Shown one piece after another: positions 11,378-20,043 of a stretch of DNA of 64,000 nucleotides. The translations under genes were made by a program, and so were the position numbers. The DNA lies in assembly GCF_029407905.1 (NCBI RefSeq), contig NW_026577929.1:310001-374000 (forward strand). The letters run 5' to 3'. The stretch comes from Bubalus kerabau. Taxonomy: Eukaryota > Chordata > Mammalia > Artiodactyla > Bovidae. The first letter of the stretch is position 1; every line of letters starts with the position of its first letter. A model generated the notes under the pieces. That model ran no database searches, was not told where the DNA came from, and saw nothing but the letters and a program-made list of their open reading frames with translations.

Positions 11378-12604
11378 GCCTGCTCCTTCATGGAATATAA
11401 CTCTAGAATCTTGGAATGTCTTTGCAAGGCTGACAAAGGGCAGTCAGGAACCATCAACCTGCTTCTGGAATTACCGACTTCTGAGCAGATCTGGAGGTCT
11501 CCTTTAGGAGAAGCTAACCCTTTCCTTCCAAATAGAGGCTTCAAAACACAGGCAGGTTGGCTGCCTTTCGTGCCCGAAGGAGGCTTGCTTTTCTCTCCTC
11601 CTATGAACCCCAGTTCCCAGCCTCTGGGAAAAGCGTATCTTGAAGATATTTTCTCAGGGGTTGTTTCCACGGAACTGGGGCCGAGCCCGGGGCCCAAAGG
11701 CACAGGGGAAGGCAAGACCACATGGACAGGTCTATGCTCTGTAGCAGACCTCTAGTGAACCTCATCTCTCAGGAGCATTCTTGGCTCCTATAGAGACACT
11801 TCTGTGTGTGAAGCTGCGTACCTAACATAGGGGCACAGAGAGCCTGATTCTCTCTGTTCATTTTGACGCTGTCATTCAGAAAACAGCTTGAGAATCCATA
11901 AAATGCTCTCCCTTACCACTGAGAGAATTCTCACTGCTGTAGCCCTTGGCACTTTGTAGAAATCTGCACCCAAACGCTTTTCCAAGTAGGCCTGGGTGCT
12001 AGCTCGGATGAACAGGCAATGGCGGAGCTGAGGCCAGTAAGGCAACAGTCAGGTTTCACACACTCTGGCAGCCTGCTCCTCCAGGGACTGTAAGGCCTCT
12101 TTTACTCTGCAGGAGATTCGCTTGCCTTACTTCATGTGAACAGCATTTCCCAGCCTTGGCGAAGCGGTTCCTGGAGATATTTTCTCAGGGACAGTTTCCC
12201 CGGAGGTGTGGCGGACCTCGAGGACCCAACTCACAGGGGAAGGCAAAACCACATGGACAGGTCTATCCTCTGTAGGAGAGGTTTAGTGAACCTAATCTCT
12301 CAGGAACATTCTTGGCTCCTATAGAGACAACTCTGTGTGTGAAGCTACACTCCCAACATTGGTGCACAGGGAGCTTGATTCTCTCCGTGGGGTGCTGATG
12401 CTTTGTGGCAAAGCACCTGCTTGAGAATCCATCCTCTTAGGCTTCCCTCACCTTGACAGAGGTCTCATTGCTGTAGCCCTTGGCAGTTTGCAAAGAAGAA
12501 GACCCTTACCCTTCATAAAGTAGGGCCTTGTCCTAGTTTGAATGGAAAGGCAATAGCTGAGCTGAGGTCAATAAGGAGCCAGTCCCGTCTGACACATTCC
12601 CGAA

Positions 12605-13264
12605 GCCTGCTCCTTCATGGAAAATAACTCTAGAATCTAGGAATATCTTTCAAGGCTAGCAAAGGGCAGTCAGGAACCAGTACCCTGCCTCTGGAATTAC
12701 CGACTTCTGAGCAGATCTGGAGGTCTCCTTTAGGAGAAGCTAACCCATTCCTACCAAATAGAGGCTTCAAAACACAGGCAGGTGGGCTGCCTTTCATGCC
12801 CGAAGGAGGCTTGCTTTTCTCTCCTCCTATGAACCCCAGTTCCCAGCCTCTGGGAAAAGCGTATCTTGAAGATATTTTCTCAGGGGTTGTTTCCACGGAG
12901 CTGGGGCCGAGCCTGGAGACCCAAAGGCACAGGGGAAGGCAAGACCACATGGACAAGCCTTTGCTCTTTAGTATAGCTCTAATGAACCTCACTCTGTCAG
13001 GATCTTTCTTGATTCCTACGGAGACACACCTGTGTGTGAAGCTGCGGCCACAGAGAGCCTGATTACCCCTGTGCAGCGCTGAGTCTGGGCGGCTAAACAA
13101 CAGCTTGGGAATGCAGCCTGGGGCGCTTCCCTTCCCTCTGACAGAGCTCTCCTTCGGTCCCTAAGCCCTCTGCAAGTAGGCATGGATCATAGGTGCAAAG
13201 GGAAGGGAAGAGCCGAGCTGAGGCCAGTAAGGCGCCCGCCAGTCACGTCTCCCCCACTTCCGCA
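12605..13264. repeat. Transitional A-type monomer (660 bp)
   Basis: The first two thirds follow the A type of the dimer array (TCATGGAAAATAACTCTAG after the start). The last third, from about 13060, is already the GC-rich 680-bp type (GCGCTGAGTCTGGGCGGC). It marks the boundary between the two subfamilies, probably an exchange point. Confidence 0.7.
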
Positions 13265-14666
13265 GTCTGTTCCTTCCCCTGCGTGAAAGCTAGAAGCTGG
13301 GAAGGGCTTGGCGAGGCTCGCCCAGGCAGAGCAGCCTCTAGGCCGGGGCTCTGCGATATCGCGCCTGGGCGCAGATCTGGAGCTCCGCAGGAGTGGAAGC
13401 TCATTCGGTCCTTCCCAATACAGGCTTGCAAGCACCCGACGGCGGCCTGACTCTATTCTCCCGCGTGCTGGGAGTGGGCTTCCAATCCAGGGCACAGAGC
13501 ACTGCCTGGAGCTCTCTGCTCAGGGGCTGGTTCCCCTGCACTGGGACTGTGCTAGGGAGCCCAAAGGCACAGGGGAAGGCCCCAAACCACATGCACACGA
13601 GTCTGCTCTGGAGCTGAGATCCGGGGAAGCCCAGTCTGTAAGGCGGTTTCTGAACACAAACAGGGGAACACTCTGGCTGTGGAGCTCCCTCCCCATGACA
13701 GGGGCACTGGGACCCTGATTCCCTCCGTTCAGCGCTGAGTCTGGGCTTCCAAGCAACAGCTTGGGAATGCAACCTGGGGCATTTCCCTTCCCTCAGACAG
13801 AGGTCTCCTTGCGGGAGGCTTTTGCAGTTTGCACACCCCCGTGCCCTAAGCCGTCTGCAAGGAGGCCTGGCTCCTAGGTCCAAAGGGAAGGCAAGAGAGG
13901 AGCTGAGGCCAGTCAGGAGCCAGTCATGTCGCCCACACTCCCGCAGCCTGCTCCTTTGCAGGTGCAAACGCTAGAAGCTGGGAAGGGCTTGGCGAGGCTC
14001 GCCCAGGCAGAGCAGCCTCTCGACAGGGGCTCTGTCCTATCGCGCCTGGGCGCAGGTCTGCAGCTCTGCCGGTGTGGAAGCTCACTCGGTCCTTTCCAAT
14101 ACAGGCTTGCAAGGACCCGCCGGCAGCCTAACTCATCTCTCCCGCGTGCTAGGACTGGGCATCCAGGCCTGGGCACAAAGCACTGCCTGGAGCTCTTTGC
14201 TCAGGGGCTGGTTCCCCTACGCTGGGGCTGTGCTAGGGAGCCCAAACGCACATGTCAAGGCCCCAAAACACATCCACACGTCTCTGCTCTGCAACAGAGC
14301 TCCGGGGAAGCCCAGTCTGGCAGGCGCTTTCTGGGCACAAAGGGAGGAACACTCTGGCTGTGGAGCTTCCTCCCCAAGACAGGGGCACTAGGACCCTGAT
14401 TCCCTCCGTTTACCGCTGAGTCTGCATTGCCAAGCAACAGCTTGGGAACGCAGCCTGGGGCGCTTCCCTTCCCTCGGACAGAGCTCTCCTTGCGGTAGGC
14501 CTTGGTAGTTTGCATACAATGGGGCCCTAAGCCCTCTGCAAGTTGGCCTGGCTCCTAGGTCCAAAGGGCAGGCCAGAGCGGAGCTGAGGCTGTCAGGCTC
14601 CAGACACATCTCCCATACTCCTACATCCTGCTCCTACCCGGGCGTGAACGCTAGAAGCTGGGAAGG
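13265..14666. repeat. GC-rich 680-bp satellite monomers
   Basis: Two full monomers (13265-13945, 681 bp; 13946-14625, 680 bp) and a 41-bp start of a third, cut at about 14666 after CTAGAAGCTGGGAAGG. They are homologous to the A type over their length (same order of landmarks: CTGGAGATC-like, CACAGGGGAAGG, TCCCTCCGT, GCTGAGGCCAGT) but richer in G+C and CpG. The length fits a roughly 700-bp bovine satellite II unit more closely than the dimer does. The second window copy lacks exactly two of these. Confidence 0.75.
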
Positions 14667-15046
14667 TACCTGGACCGTGCAGGGGCGGGGCGAACGCGGG
14701 CGGTGTGGGGCGGGGGTCGGCTTCTGGCGGGGGTGGGGGCGGGCTTCCCAGTTGTGCTCTCAGAGGTGGACACTGAGGCTGAAAACGCCCCGGGAGCGCA
14801 CCCGGGACTGGGTAAACCCGGGCTGCGCGGGTCGAGATTCCGATGGCTTTAGGTGGGGGTCAGTCCCAGTTGTGCTCCTGGGGGTCGCCACTGCGGCTGG
14901 GAACGCGCAGGGAGCGCGGCAGGGGCGGGGCTAACCCTGGCGGCGCGGGGCGGGGGTCGGCTCATGGGGGGGATGGGGAGGGGTTCCCAGTTGTGCTCTC
15001 GGGGGTTGCAACTGCGGCTGGGAACGCCCATTTCGTCCGCTCCTGG
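14667..15046. repeat. GC-rich minisatellite, about 118-121 bp unit
   Basis: CCCAGTTGTGCTC recurs at 14747, 14865 and 14986, each followed by a GGTCGCCACTGCGGCTGGGAAC-like stretch and a GGGGCGGGG run. The equivalent tracts are at about 19140-19550, 42897-43275, 47400-47745 and 51840-52240, with unit spacings of about 119-146 bp. Confidence 0.75.
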
Positions 15047-15094
15047 GTACCCAAGGATCGCCATCCCGTGGGTGCAGCGGAGGGCTGCGGACCA

Positions 15095-15100
15095 CAGGTA
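15095..15100 (+). promoter_or_regulatory. 5' splice-site-like CAG|GTAAGG
   Basis: Near-perfect donor match just downstream of the CpG-rich minisatellite, with the GT at 15098-15099. Also intact at 43323 and 52297. In copy 47815 it is CAG|GTCAGA, and at 19603-19609 the GT is AT. It could be the donor of a first exon; use is not shown. Confidence 0.35.
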
Positions 15101-15406
15101 AGGGAACTGGGACTGCGTGGAGCAGGGAACCAAGTATTCCGCCGTCTGTTGGCACATTCTCGGAGCTCCCCAACCTGGCGATCGCAGAAAAGCCTTGCCT
15201 TTGGGGTCAAGGCCTTTACCGCTCCACCCCTCTGCTGAAAAATCTCAGAGTCTGCGCGGTTCTTCCAAGCAGCCTAGTGTCCGCTGGAAGTCCAAGGGAC
15301 AGAACACTGAACTCTGGCCGGCTGGCCCAGGCCTGCTTCTGGCACTTTGTAAGCCAGCAGGCCCTTGAGCACCTGCTGGGATGGGAAAGGGAAGGGTCCA
15401 CGGATT

Positions 15407-15431
15407 GCACCCTAGAAACTTAGTAGGGTGC
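15407..15431. repeat. Short inverted repeat (8-bp arms)
   Basis: GCACCCTA at 15407-15414 and TAGGGTGC at 15424-15431 with a 9-base loop. Present in copies 1a, 2a and 2b, and removed in copies 1b and 2c by a deletion of about 36 bp between two ACCCT repeats. Useful as a lineage marker rather than as a demonstrated functional hairpin. Confidence 0.5.
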
Positions 15432-15552
15432 ATGGATTTCAAACCCTGGTGGCCGCCCAGGCAGCAAAGAAGGGGGTGGGCACCTTGCTGCCCTTTCATG
15501 GCAGAATCTGTGGTTGTCCAGCTGCGTGGGCTTTTTCATGAGTTCCCTGTGC

Positions 15553-15558
15553 AATAAA
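15553..15558 (+). terminator. Poly(A) signal AATAAA with GT-rich downstream run
   Basis: AATAAAAGTTTGGTGTTTTGG: a canonical signal followed within 10 bases by a GT-rich stretch, as at many mammalian 3' ends. Repeated at 43782 and 48272. At 52726 the signal is kept but satellite I begins a few bases later; at 20033 it is mutated to AATAAC. Confidence 0.45.
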
Positions 15559-15957
15559 AGTTTGGTGTTTTGGAACTGAATAATTAGAACGTGTAAAAGC
15601 TTTAAATTATGTGGTGGTGTAATTAAAAAACAAAACAAAACAAAACCAAGCTCCAAGTGTTTTGCAAATGGAGGTTTAAATATTGAAGGACTGTATTCCT
15701 TGCACTGTGGCATTCTATCAAGAAGTGTGCAGGATTTTTTTTTTTTTTAAGAAAAGTGTTCGAAGTGAGGGAAACAGGAAACCCAGAGGTGCCCCTGTAT
15801 TTTGGGGAAGGCATTAGGAGGTCACTTGGAAATGCTGCTGGCTGTGCGGGAGCAGGGCAGATGGGCTGTGCAGGCTTGTCCTTTGCATGGATGTTCTTGT
15901 GTGTGGAAACCCAGCTCGGAGCCATCTCCTGATGTGTAAGAATTTCGCAGACAAACC

Positions 15958-16440
15958 TTGAGCTAAGCAATGCATTTTTTCCTAAGAAAATGTTTGTCTT
16001 AAGTGATGTAAATATCCTATGTATTTCCGCTAGACTCTGGCTTCAGGTCGGTTCCCCCAAAAGGCTCAGAAGCGATTTGAACAAAACAGCATGTTTTCCT
16101 CCTAGCTTGTTCTCCTTATCTATGTTAAGGAAATGATATATTTGCCTGCAATACTGCCTTTCTTCAAGATTCATGTCAATCAAGTTTTGGCCCGGGATGA
16201 CTCACCTGCTGCCAATATTATCTCAATGCATGTCGTGGGGGAGGGGCCTGGTGCCATTCCCTGAAACAGTGCCTTTCTTTCCTTAGCTGACTGCTAGTGC
16301 CTGTAGAATATCTGGCTAAAGACCAGCAGGGGGTACTCTTACTACCCCCCCCACCCCGCCTCAAGTCTAAGTCAGCAGCTTTCTCTATCTCTTTAGTACT
16401 TTAATAACACTTGATGACACAAAAGCTCTGAGCGATCAAA
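15958..16440 (+). mobile_element. Ruminant ERV LTR fragment, copy 1
   Basis: The run from GAGCTAAGCAATGC through GATGACTCACCTGCTGCC to ACACAAAAGCTCTGAGCGATC resembles U3-R of ruminant endogenous retrovirus LTRs as I remember them; the R-region poly(A) signal is altered (TTTAATAACACTTG). It stops at GAGCGATCAAA, where an L1-like fragment starts, so U5 is missing. The left end is not defined. No viral coding sequence is attached. A library search would settle the family. Confidence 0.5.
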
Positions 16441-16860
16441 TCATATCAAATCTTCATTTCAGATTGAAGATGCATTCCATGGTATTGCCATCTTAAGTCT
16501 TTCCATCGTTATGGAATATCTGTCCATGTATTCAGGATAGTTTTCAGCCAGGGTGTATAATTTCCAGTGTGCCAGTCTTGTCATCCTCGTTACATCCATG
16601 GCAAAGTGTTTTATTCATGTTGATATTATTGAAAGGGAATTTTTTAAAATTCCTTTTCAGATTATTATCTGCTAATATATACAGATAAAACTGTGTAATC
16701 ATTCATTTTTATCAGTTTGGACAGCTTGATAGTTGTCTTTAATTTCTTTACTTTCTGACACTTTAAGATTATCCTGGGACACATATGTAATGCCTCACCC
16801 CTAAATTCAGACATGTGTTCAAAGAACTTCTGTCCTTTTATTTATTTATTTATTCTTTAA
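16441..16860 (-). mobile_element. Old L1 ORF2 3' region fragment, antisense, copy 1
   Basis: The plus strand resembles the reverse complement of L1 ORF2: the order CCATCTTAAGTCTTTCCATC, GATATTATTGAAAGGG, CCTTTTCAGATTATTATCTG and TTTTTATCAG corresponds to the familiar antisense L1 segment around the FADD-like reverse transcriptase downstream region. It is heavily mutated with no long frame left, so it is an old insertion. It ends around a (TTTA)n tract at 16837-16854. Confidence 0.5.
16837..16854. repeat. (TTTA)n microsatellite
   Basis: Four to five TTTA units at the end of the L1-like fragment. The same tract occurs at 45067-45084; the third copy near 49541 is interrupted. Confidence 0.7.
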
Positions 16861-17114
16861 CATTGAAATCGTTTTGACTATGCTGGGTGTTTGTTGCTAG
16901 ATGGAAGTAGCTAGGACCTCTGGACTGCAGTCTCTCATCTCTTGCTGACCTCTTGTTGACCTCTGCAGAATCCTGGTAGGTGGGAGCTTGTTAGTTCCTT
17001 GTTCCTTATCAGAACCTCCTGTGGTAAGTGTTTTTCTCTTCTCTGTTGCCTGGTAAGGGTGGGTGGTCATGGGCATCCCAAAGTTGGCTAGAAGTCAATT
17101 ATTTAGGCAGGCTT

Positions 17115-17126
17115 GTGCATAGATAT
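17115..17126. repeat. Target site duplication, left of SINE
   Basis: GTGCATAGATAT, repeated exactly at 17400-17411 after the CAG tail. This identifies the SINE ends and shows insertion by the usual L1/BovB-type target-primed route. Confidence 0.8.
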
Positions 17127-17399
17127 GGGAGAAGGCAATGGCACCCCACTCCTGGAAAATCCCAAGGACGGAGGAGCCTGGTAGGCTGCAGTCCATGGGG
17201 TGGCTAAGAGTCGGACACCACTGAGCGACTTCATTTTCACTTTTCACTTTCATGCATAGGAGGAGGAAATGGCAACCCACTCCAGTGTTCTTGCCTAGAG
17301 AACCCCAGGGACTGCGGGGCCTGGTGGGCTGCCATCTATGGTGTGGCACAGGGTCGGCCTCAACTGAACCACTTAGCAGCTGCTGCAGCAGCAGCAGCA
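17127..17399 (+). mobile_element. Bov-A2-type SINE, copy 1
   Basis: Starts GGGAGAAGGCAATGGCACCC and contains two related halves (the second starts near GGAGGAAATGGCAACCCACT), then a (CAG)n tail. This is the dimeric Bov-A2 structure of ruminants. A 12-bp target duplication flanks it. Relative to the third copy (49832) it lacks about 12 bases in the first half after CCCCACTCC, a deletion it shares with the copy at 45356. Confidence 0.88.
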
Positions 17400-17411
17400 G
17401 TGCATAGATAT
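17400..17411. repeat. Target site duplication, right of SINE
   Basis: GTGCATAGATAT, exact match to 17115-17126. Confidence 0.8.
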
Positions 17412-18117
17412 CAAAGGGGATGAGAACAGTCAGGTAGGATCACATATGTCACCGTGAAACAATACTTCTCTTCTTAGCCAAAGCTAACAAAAGATTTCTG
17501 TTCTAGGTCAACCTGGAAGAGATCACTTAAGAGGTAAAGAAACTTAAACTCCATTAGCAAAGGCAGTTCAACATCTCAAGAAAACTTGTGTTAGGCACAA
17601 AACTCTTTTCTGGGGGCCTACTTTCCCTACAACCTCCTTATCCCATTCTGTACCCATTCCTTTGCTTCTCCCGTCCTGAAAATGCCACCTCTAAGACAGA
17701 ACTACTTCGTTTTCCTTCTTAAAGTGTGATTGCATTCCATACATTCTTGTAATAACAAGTCATACATTTCCCTTCAGCAACCAAGAACTGACTCTTATAT
17801 TGGCATTTGATAGATTGGTGAGCATACCTATCAGTGATAATAGCGCCCACCCCGCTTCCTGCAAGAACAGAACAAAACAAAACAAAACAAAAAAATTGCT
17901 TTCTTACATTTAATATGTTCGGATGGTGCCAGTCACTATTCATGCAGAGTCAAAAATCTCTTTTGTTTCTGTGTAAAAGGGAGGTCCTTTCAAGTCGTGA
18001 ATGTTTAAGAAGTTTCATTTATTTGGAAGTGACCTAGCTATTCAATACACTGTCGTCACTTAGTTTAGCACCAGGATAGAAACTCAGGTAACCAAAACAC
18101 CTGGAGGAACGATTGTA

Positions 18118-18297
18118 AGTTCAGTTCAGTTCAGTTGCTCAGTCGAGTCTGACTCTTTGTGACCCCGTGGCCTGCAGGACGCCAGGCTTCCGTGTCCATC
18201 ACCAACTCCAGGGGCTTGCTGAAACTCATGTCCATCGAGTCAGTGATGCCATCCAACCATCTTATCCTCTGTCATCCCCTTCTCCTCTGCCTTCAAT
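18118..18297. mobile_element. BovB/Bov-tA-related retroposon fragment, copy 1
   Basis: Begins with the AGTTCAGTTCAGTTCAG repeat, then GCTCAGTCGAGTCTGACTC, CCATCACCAACTCCAGG and CATCGAGTCAGTGATGCCATC, and ends near CTTCAATCAAG. This order is that of the common ruminant BovB (RTE-type LINE) related repeat in this orientation. Truncated to about 180 bp; no target duplication recognised. Confidence 0.7.
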
Positions 18298-18896
18298 CAA
18301 GACTATGAGAGGCGGATATTTTAGAGTATAATTATTGTTAAGAGTTTATCTAAAAGCTCATATCACATTTACATTTTTTACATTGGTTGTTGCTGTTTCC
18401 AGGTACTTTCTTGCTGACAAGCTTGTGACACATATAACAATAGAGCAATTTTTACCTTAGAATAAACCTAGGCACTATGAACATGTTGTGCTTAATGTTG
18501 TTGACTCTTAGACATATCTATAGTGGAGGAGCAAAACCAAAAATACTAGATATTTAATATTGACTAGTTCCCAGTTCACGGGACTCTGACATTCATTTAG
18601 GTCAATGTTTTCTTGTATTTCCAGCAGTTTGATTTGGAAGGGCTGCCTTGTCTTGAGACCATTGAAATCAGAACACAGAACTTGAGCAATATTATCAAAA
18701 AACACAAGGCTCACACTGACACATACCTTAATCCAAACAGACAGACAAGACATCTTCCAGGTTTCCGCCTGAGATTTAAAATATTTCTTTGAGCCAGTCT
18801 TCTGGGGAGTGGGGGGATGGGGGTGGCAGTGAGGCAGGCTTGGGTAACAAGCTAATTGTTGGTCATTGCATATGCAAAGAACCAGCTTTCCGGGTT

Positions 18897-18922
18897 CCAA
18901 GGAAAAAAGTTTCCTTGGTAAC
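18897..18922. promoter_or_regulatory. Palindrome with RFX/X-box-like site
   Basis: CCAAGGAAA (18897-18905) and TTTCCTTGG (18910-18918) form a perfect 9-bp inverted repeat with a 4-base spacer. It overlaps GTTTCCTTGGTAAC (18909-18922), close to the RFX X-box consensus GTNRCC(N0-3)RGYAAC with one mismatch. An octamer-like ATGCAAAG is 25 bases upstream. It lies about 150 bp before the CpG-rich block. Intact at 51589-51614, mutated at about 47140. Confidence 0.35.
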
Positions 18923-19060
18923 CAACTTTGTCTGGTTCTATAGAATATCATGGCCCTCCTAGGTCAGGTCATCTTGCCTTTCTGTAGTCCTCATTTTATC
19001 CCTAAATCATAGACAGCTTGGATTGTCTCTGTGGGGTGTATGTATTGTCCTCATGTTTGA

Positions 19061-20043
19061 CCTGGCGGCAGCAGCGAGGTCCGAGAGCCTCTCCTGGAAC
19101 CGGGTGTGGGGACGGGGCTCACCGGGAGCCACTGGTGAAGGTGGGCAGCGCCCCTGGAGCACGGCAGGGGCAGGGCGAACCCGGGCGGCACAGGGCGGGT
19201 GTCGGCTCCTGGCGGGGGTGGGGGAGGGCTTCCCAGTTGTGCTCTCGGAGATGGCCACTGCGGCTGGAAACGCTCCGGGAGCGCACCCAGGGCGGGGTAA
19301 ACCTGGGCTGCACAGGTCGAGATTCCGCTCTCTGTGGGTGGGTGGTCGGTCCCTGTTGTGCTCCCGGGGGTCGCCAATGTGGCTGGGAACCCGCCGGGAG
19401 CCCGGCAGGGCGGGGGCGAAACCTGGCGGCACGGGGCGGGGTGGGGGTCCGTTCGCAGCGGGGGTCGGCTCCTGGCGGGGGTGGGGGAGGGCTTTCCAGA
19501 TGTGCTGTTGGGGGTCGCCATTGCGGCTGGGAATGCCCATTTGGTGAACTCCTGGATCCCCAAGGATCGGCATCCATTGGCCACAGCAGAGGGGTGCGGA
19601 ACACAGATAAGGGAACGGGGACTGCGTGGAGCAGGGAACCATGTATTCCGCCCTGTGTTGGCACAGTCTCAGAGCTCCCCAACCTGACGGTCGCAGAAAG
19701 GCCTCGTCTTTGGGGTCAAGGCTTTTACCGCTCCACCCCTCTGCTGAAAAACCTCAGAGTCTGCGTGGTTTTCCCAAGCAGCCTAGTGTCCGCTGGAAGT
19801 CCAAGGGACAGAACCCTGAATTCTGGCCGGCTGGCCCAGCCCTGCTTCTGGCACTTTGTAGGCCAGCGGGCCCTGGAGCACCTGCTAGGATGGGAAAGGG
19901 AAGGGTACGCGAATTGCACCCTGGTGGCCGCCGAGGCAGCAAAGAAGTGGGGAGGGCACCTTACTGCCCTTTAATGGCAGACAGAATCTGTGGATGTCCT
20001 GCTGAGCGGGCCTTTTCATGGGGACCTTGTGCAATAACAGTTT
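19061..20043 (+). other. CpG-rich block, copy 1b, joined to satellite I
   Basis: A full-length version of the CpG block: a leader (CCTGGCGGCAGCAGCGAGG), minisatellite units with anchors at 19232, 19351 and 19495, the mutated donor site, and the 3' part ending in AATAAC (20033). Satellite I starts at about 20044, six bases past the signal. It carries the internal deletion and the extra ACAG also seen in 51753-52736, so these two are the same lineage. A plus-strand frame of 318 codons crosses it (19018-19974) but is broken in the sister copy, so I read it as non-coding. Confidence 0.6.

Larger units (their letters stand above)
2859..12604. repeat. A/B dimeric satellite repeat (about 1.23 kb)
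   Basis: Monomers alternate B (2859), A (3392), B (4087), A (5927), B (6623), A (7159), B (7853), A (8388), B (9084), A (9620), B (10312), B (10845), A (11378), B (12071). A and B share about 530 bp. A carries about 157 bp that B lacks: directly after the monomer start A has the segment TCATGGAAAATAACGCTAG and onward to the phrase around GGCTGCCTCTTCTTGCC, whereas B goes from CTCCAGGGACAGTAAGG straight to the shared GGAGGCTCGCTTGCC. A second type difference is the ending of the shared part: A ends in a CACACTCTGGCAGCC context and B in a TCTGACATATTCCC context. The A/B pair is therefore the homogenised unit. Confidence 0.82.
1826..14666. repeat. Second satellite family array, copy 1
   Basis: Array of related monomers, clearly different from satellite I. 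Using the recurring motif GCCTGCTCC as monomer start, boundaries fall at 2161, 2859, 3392, 4087, 5927, 6623, 7159, 7853, 8388, 9084, 9620, 10312, 10845, 11378, 12071, 12605, 13265 and 13946, with a last piece ending at about 14666. Lengths alternate between about 690-697 bp (type A) and 533-536 bp (type B), and the last monomers are 680-681 bp. The interval 4087-5926 is a 536-bp B monomer enlarged by a solo LTR plus its 6-bp target duplication. The monomer length is compatible with the roughly 700-bp bovine satellite II (1.723) class, but I could not verify the family name. Confidence 0.85.
14667..15560 (+). other. CpG-rich block, copy 1a
   Basis: About 380 bp of very GC- and CpG-rich sequence built on a minisatellite of about 120 bp, then about 500 bp of moderate GC ending in an AATAAA signal. 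It starts abruptly within a satellite monomer. The five copies in this window (14667, 19061, 42897, 47297, 51753) share the order: minisatellite, conserved phrase CCCAAGGATCG, splice-donor-like site, CTGCTGAAAAATCTCAGAG, GGCACTTTGTAAGCCAG, AATAAA. I do not recognise it as a known gene or transposon. CpG richness and signal order suggest a former or present promoter and short transcript; frames are not conserved between copies, so coding is unlikely. Confidence 0.6.
15561..19060. other. AT-rich block with nested retroposons, copy 1
   Basis: About 3.5 kb of low-GC sequence inside the satellite region, carrying an ERV LTR fragment, an antisense L1 fragment, a Bov-A2 SINE and a BovB-related fragment. 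The parts 15561-15957, 16870-17114, 17412-18117 and 18298-18896 match nothing I recognise. They contain A-rich runs (AACAA repeats near 15630 and 17868, poly-T near 15736) but no supportable gene. A minus-strand frame of 147 codons (18508-18951) is the longest; it is kept only in two of three copies and has no recognisable domain. The block probably originated as ordinary euchromatic sequence captured and amplified with the satellites. Confidence 0.6.

Noticed and set aside
2859..12604. CRISPR-like or other spaced-repeat array
   Set aside because: Repeats are 530-700-bp contiguous satellite monomers in a mammalian genome; no short repeats with unique spacers and no cas genes.
16861..16960. 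CHR-type SINE fragment (ACTATGCTGGGTGTTTGTTGCT)
   Set aside because: The resemblance covers only about 20 bases and the following sequence does not continue the element convincingly.
17127..17399. tRNA-like gene
   Set aside because: Similarity is that of a Bov-A-type SINE with CAG tail and target duplication, not a functional tRNA.
17507..17533. 27-base exon-like segment between TTCTGTTCTAG and GTAAAG, conserved in three copies
   Set aside because: Too short and weak; conservation follows from recent duplication, and there is no upstream exon evidence.
18508..18951. 147-codon minus-strand frame, same length again at 51200-51643
   Set aside because: Kept in two copies only because they share the same recombinant segment; truncated to 81 codons in the third copy, no recognisable motif, not a known family to me.
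19018..19974. 318-codon plus-strand open frame, the longest in the window
   Set aside because: It crosses a GC-rich minisatellite poor in stop codons, is Gly/Arg/Ala/Pro rich without domain signature, and the sister block at 51710-52667 is frameshifted into pieces.
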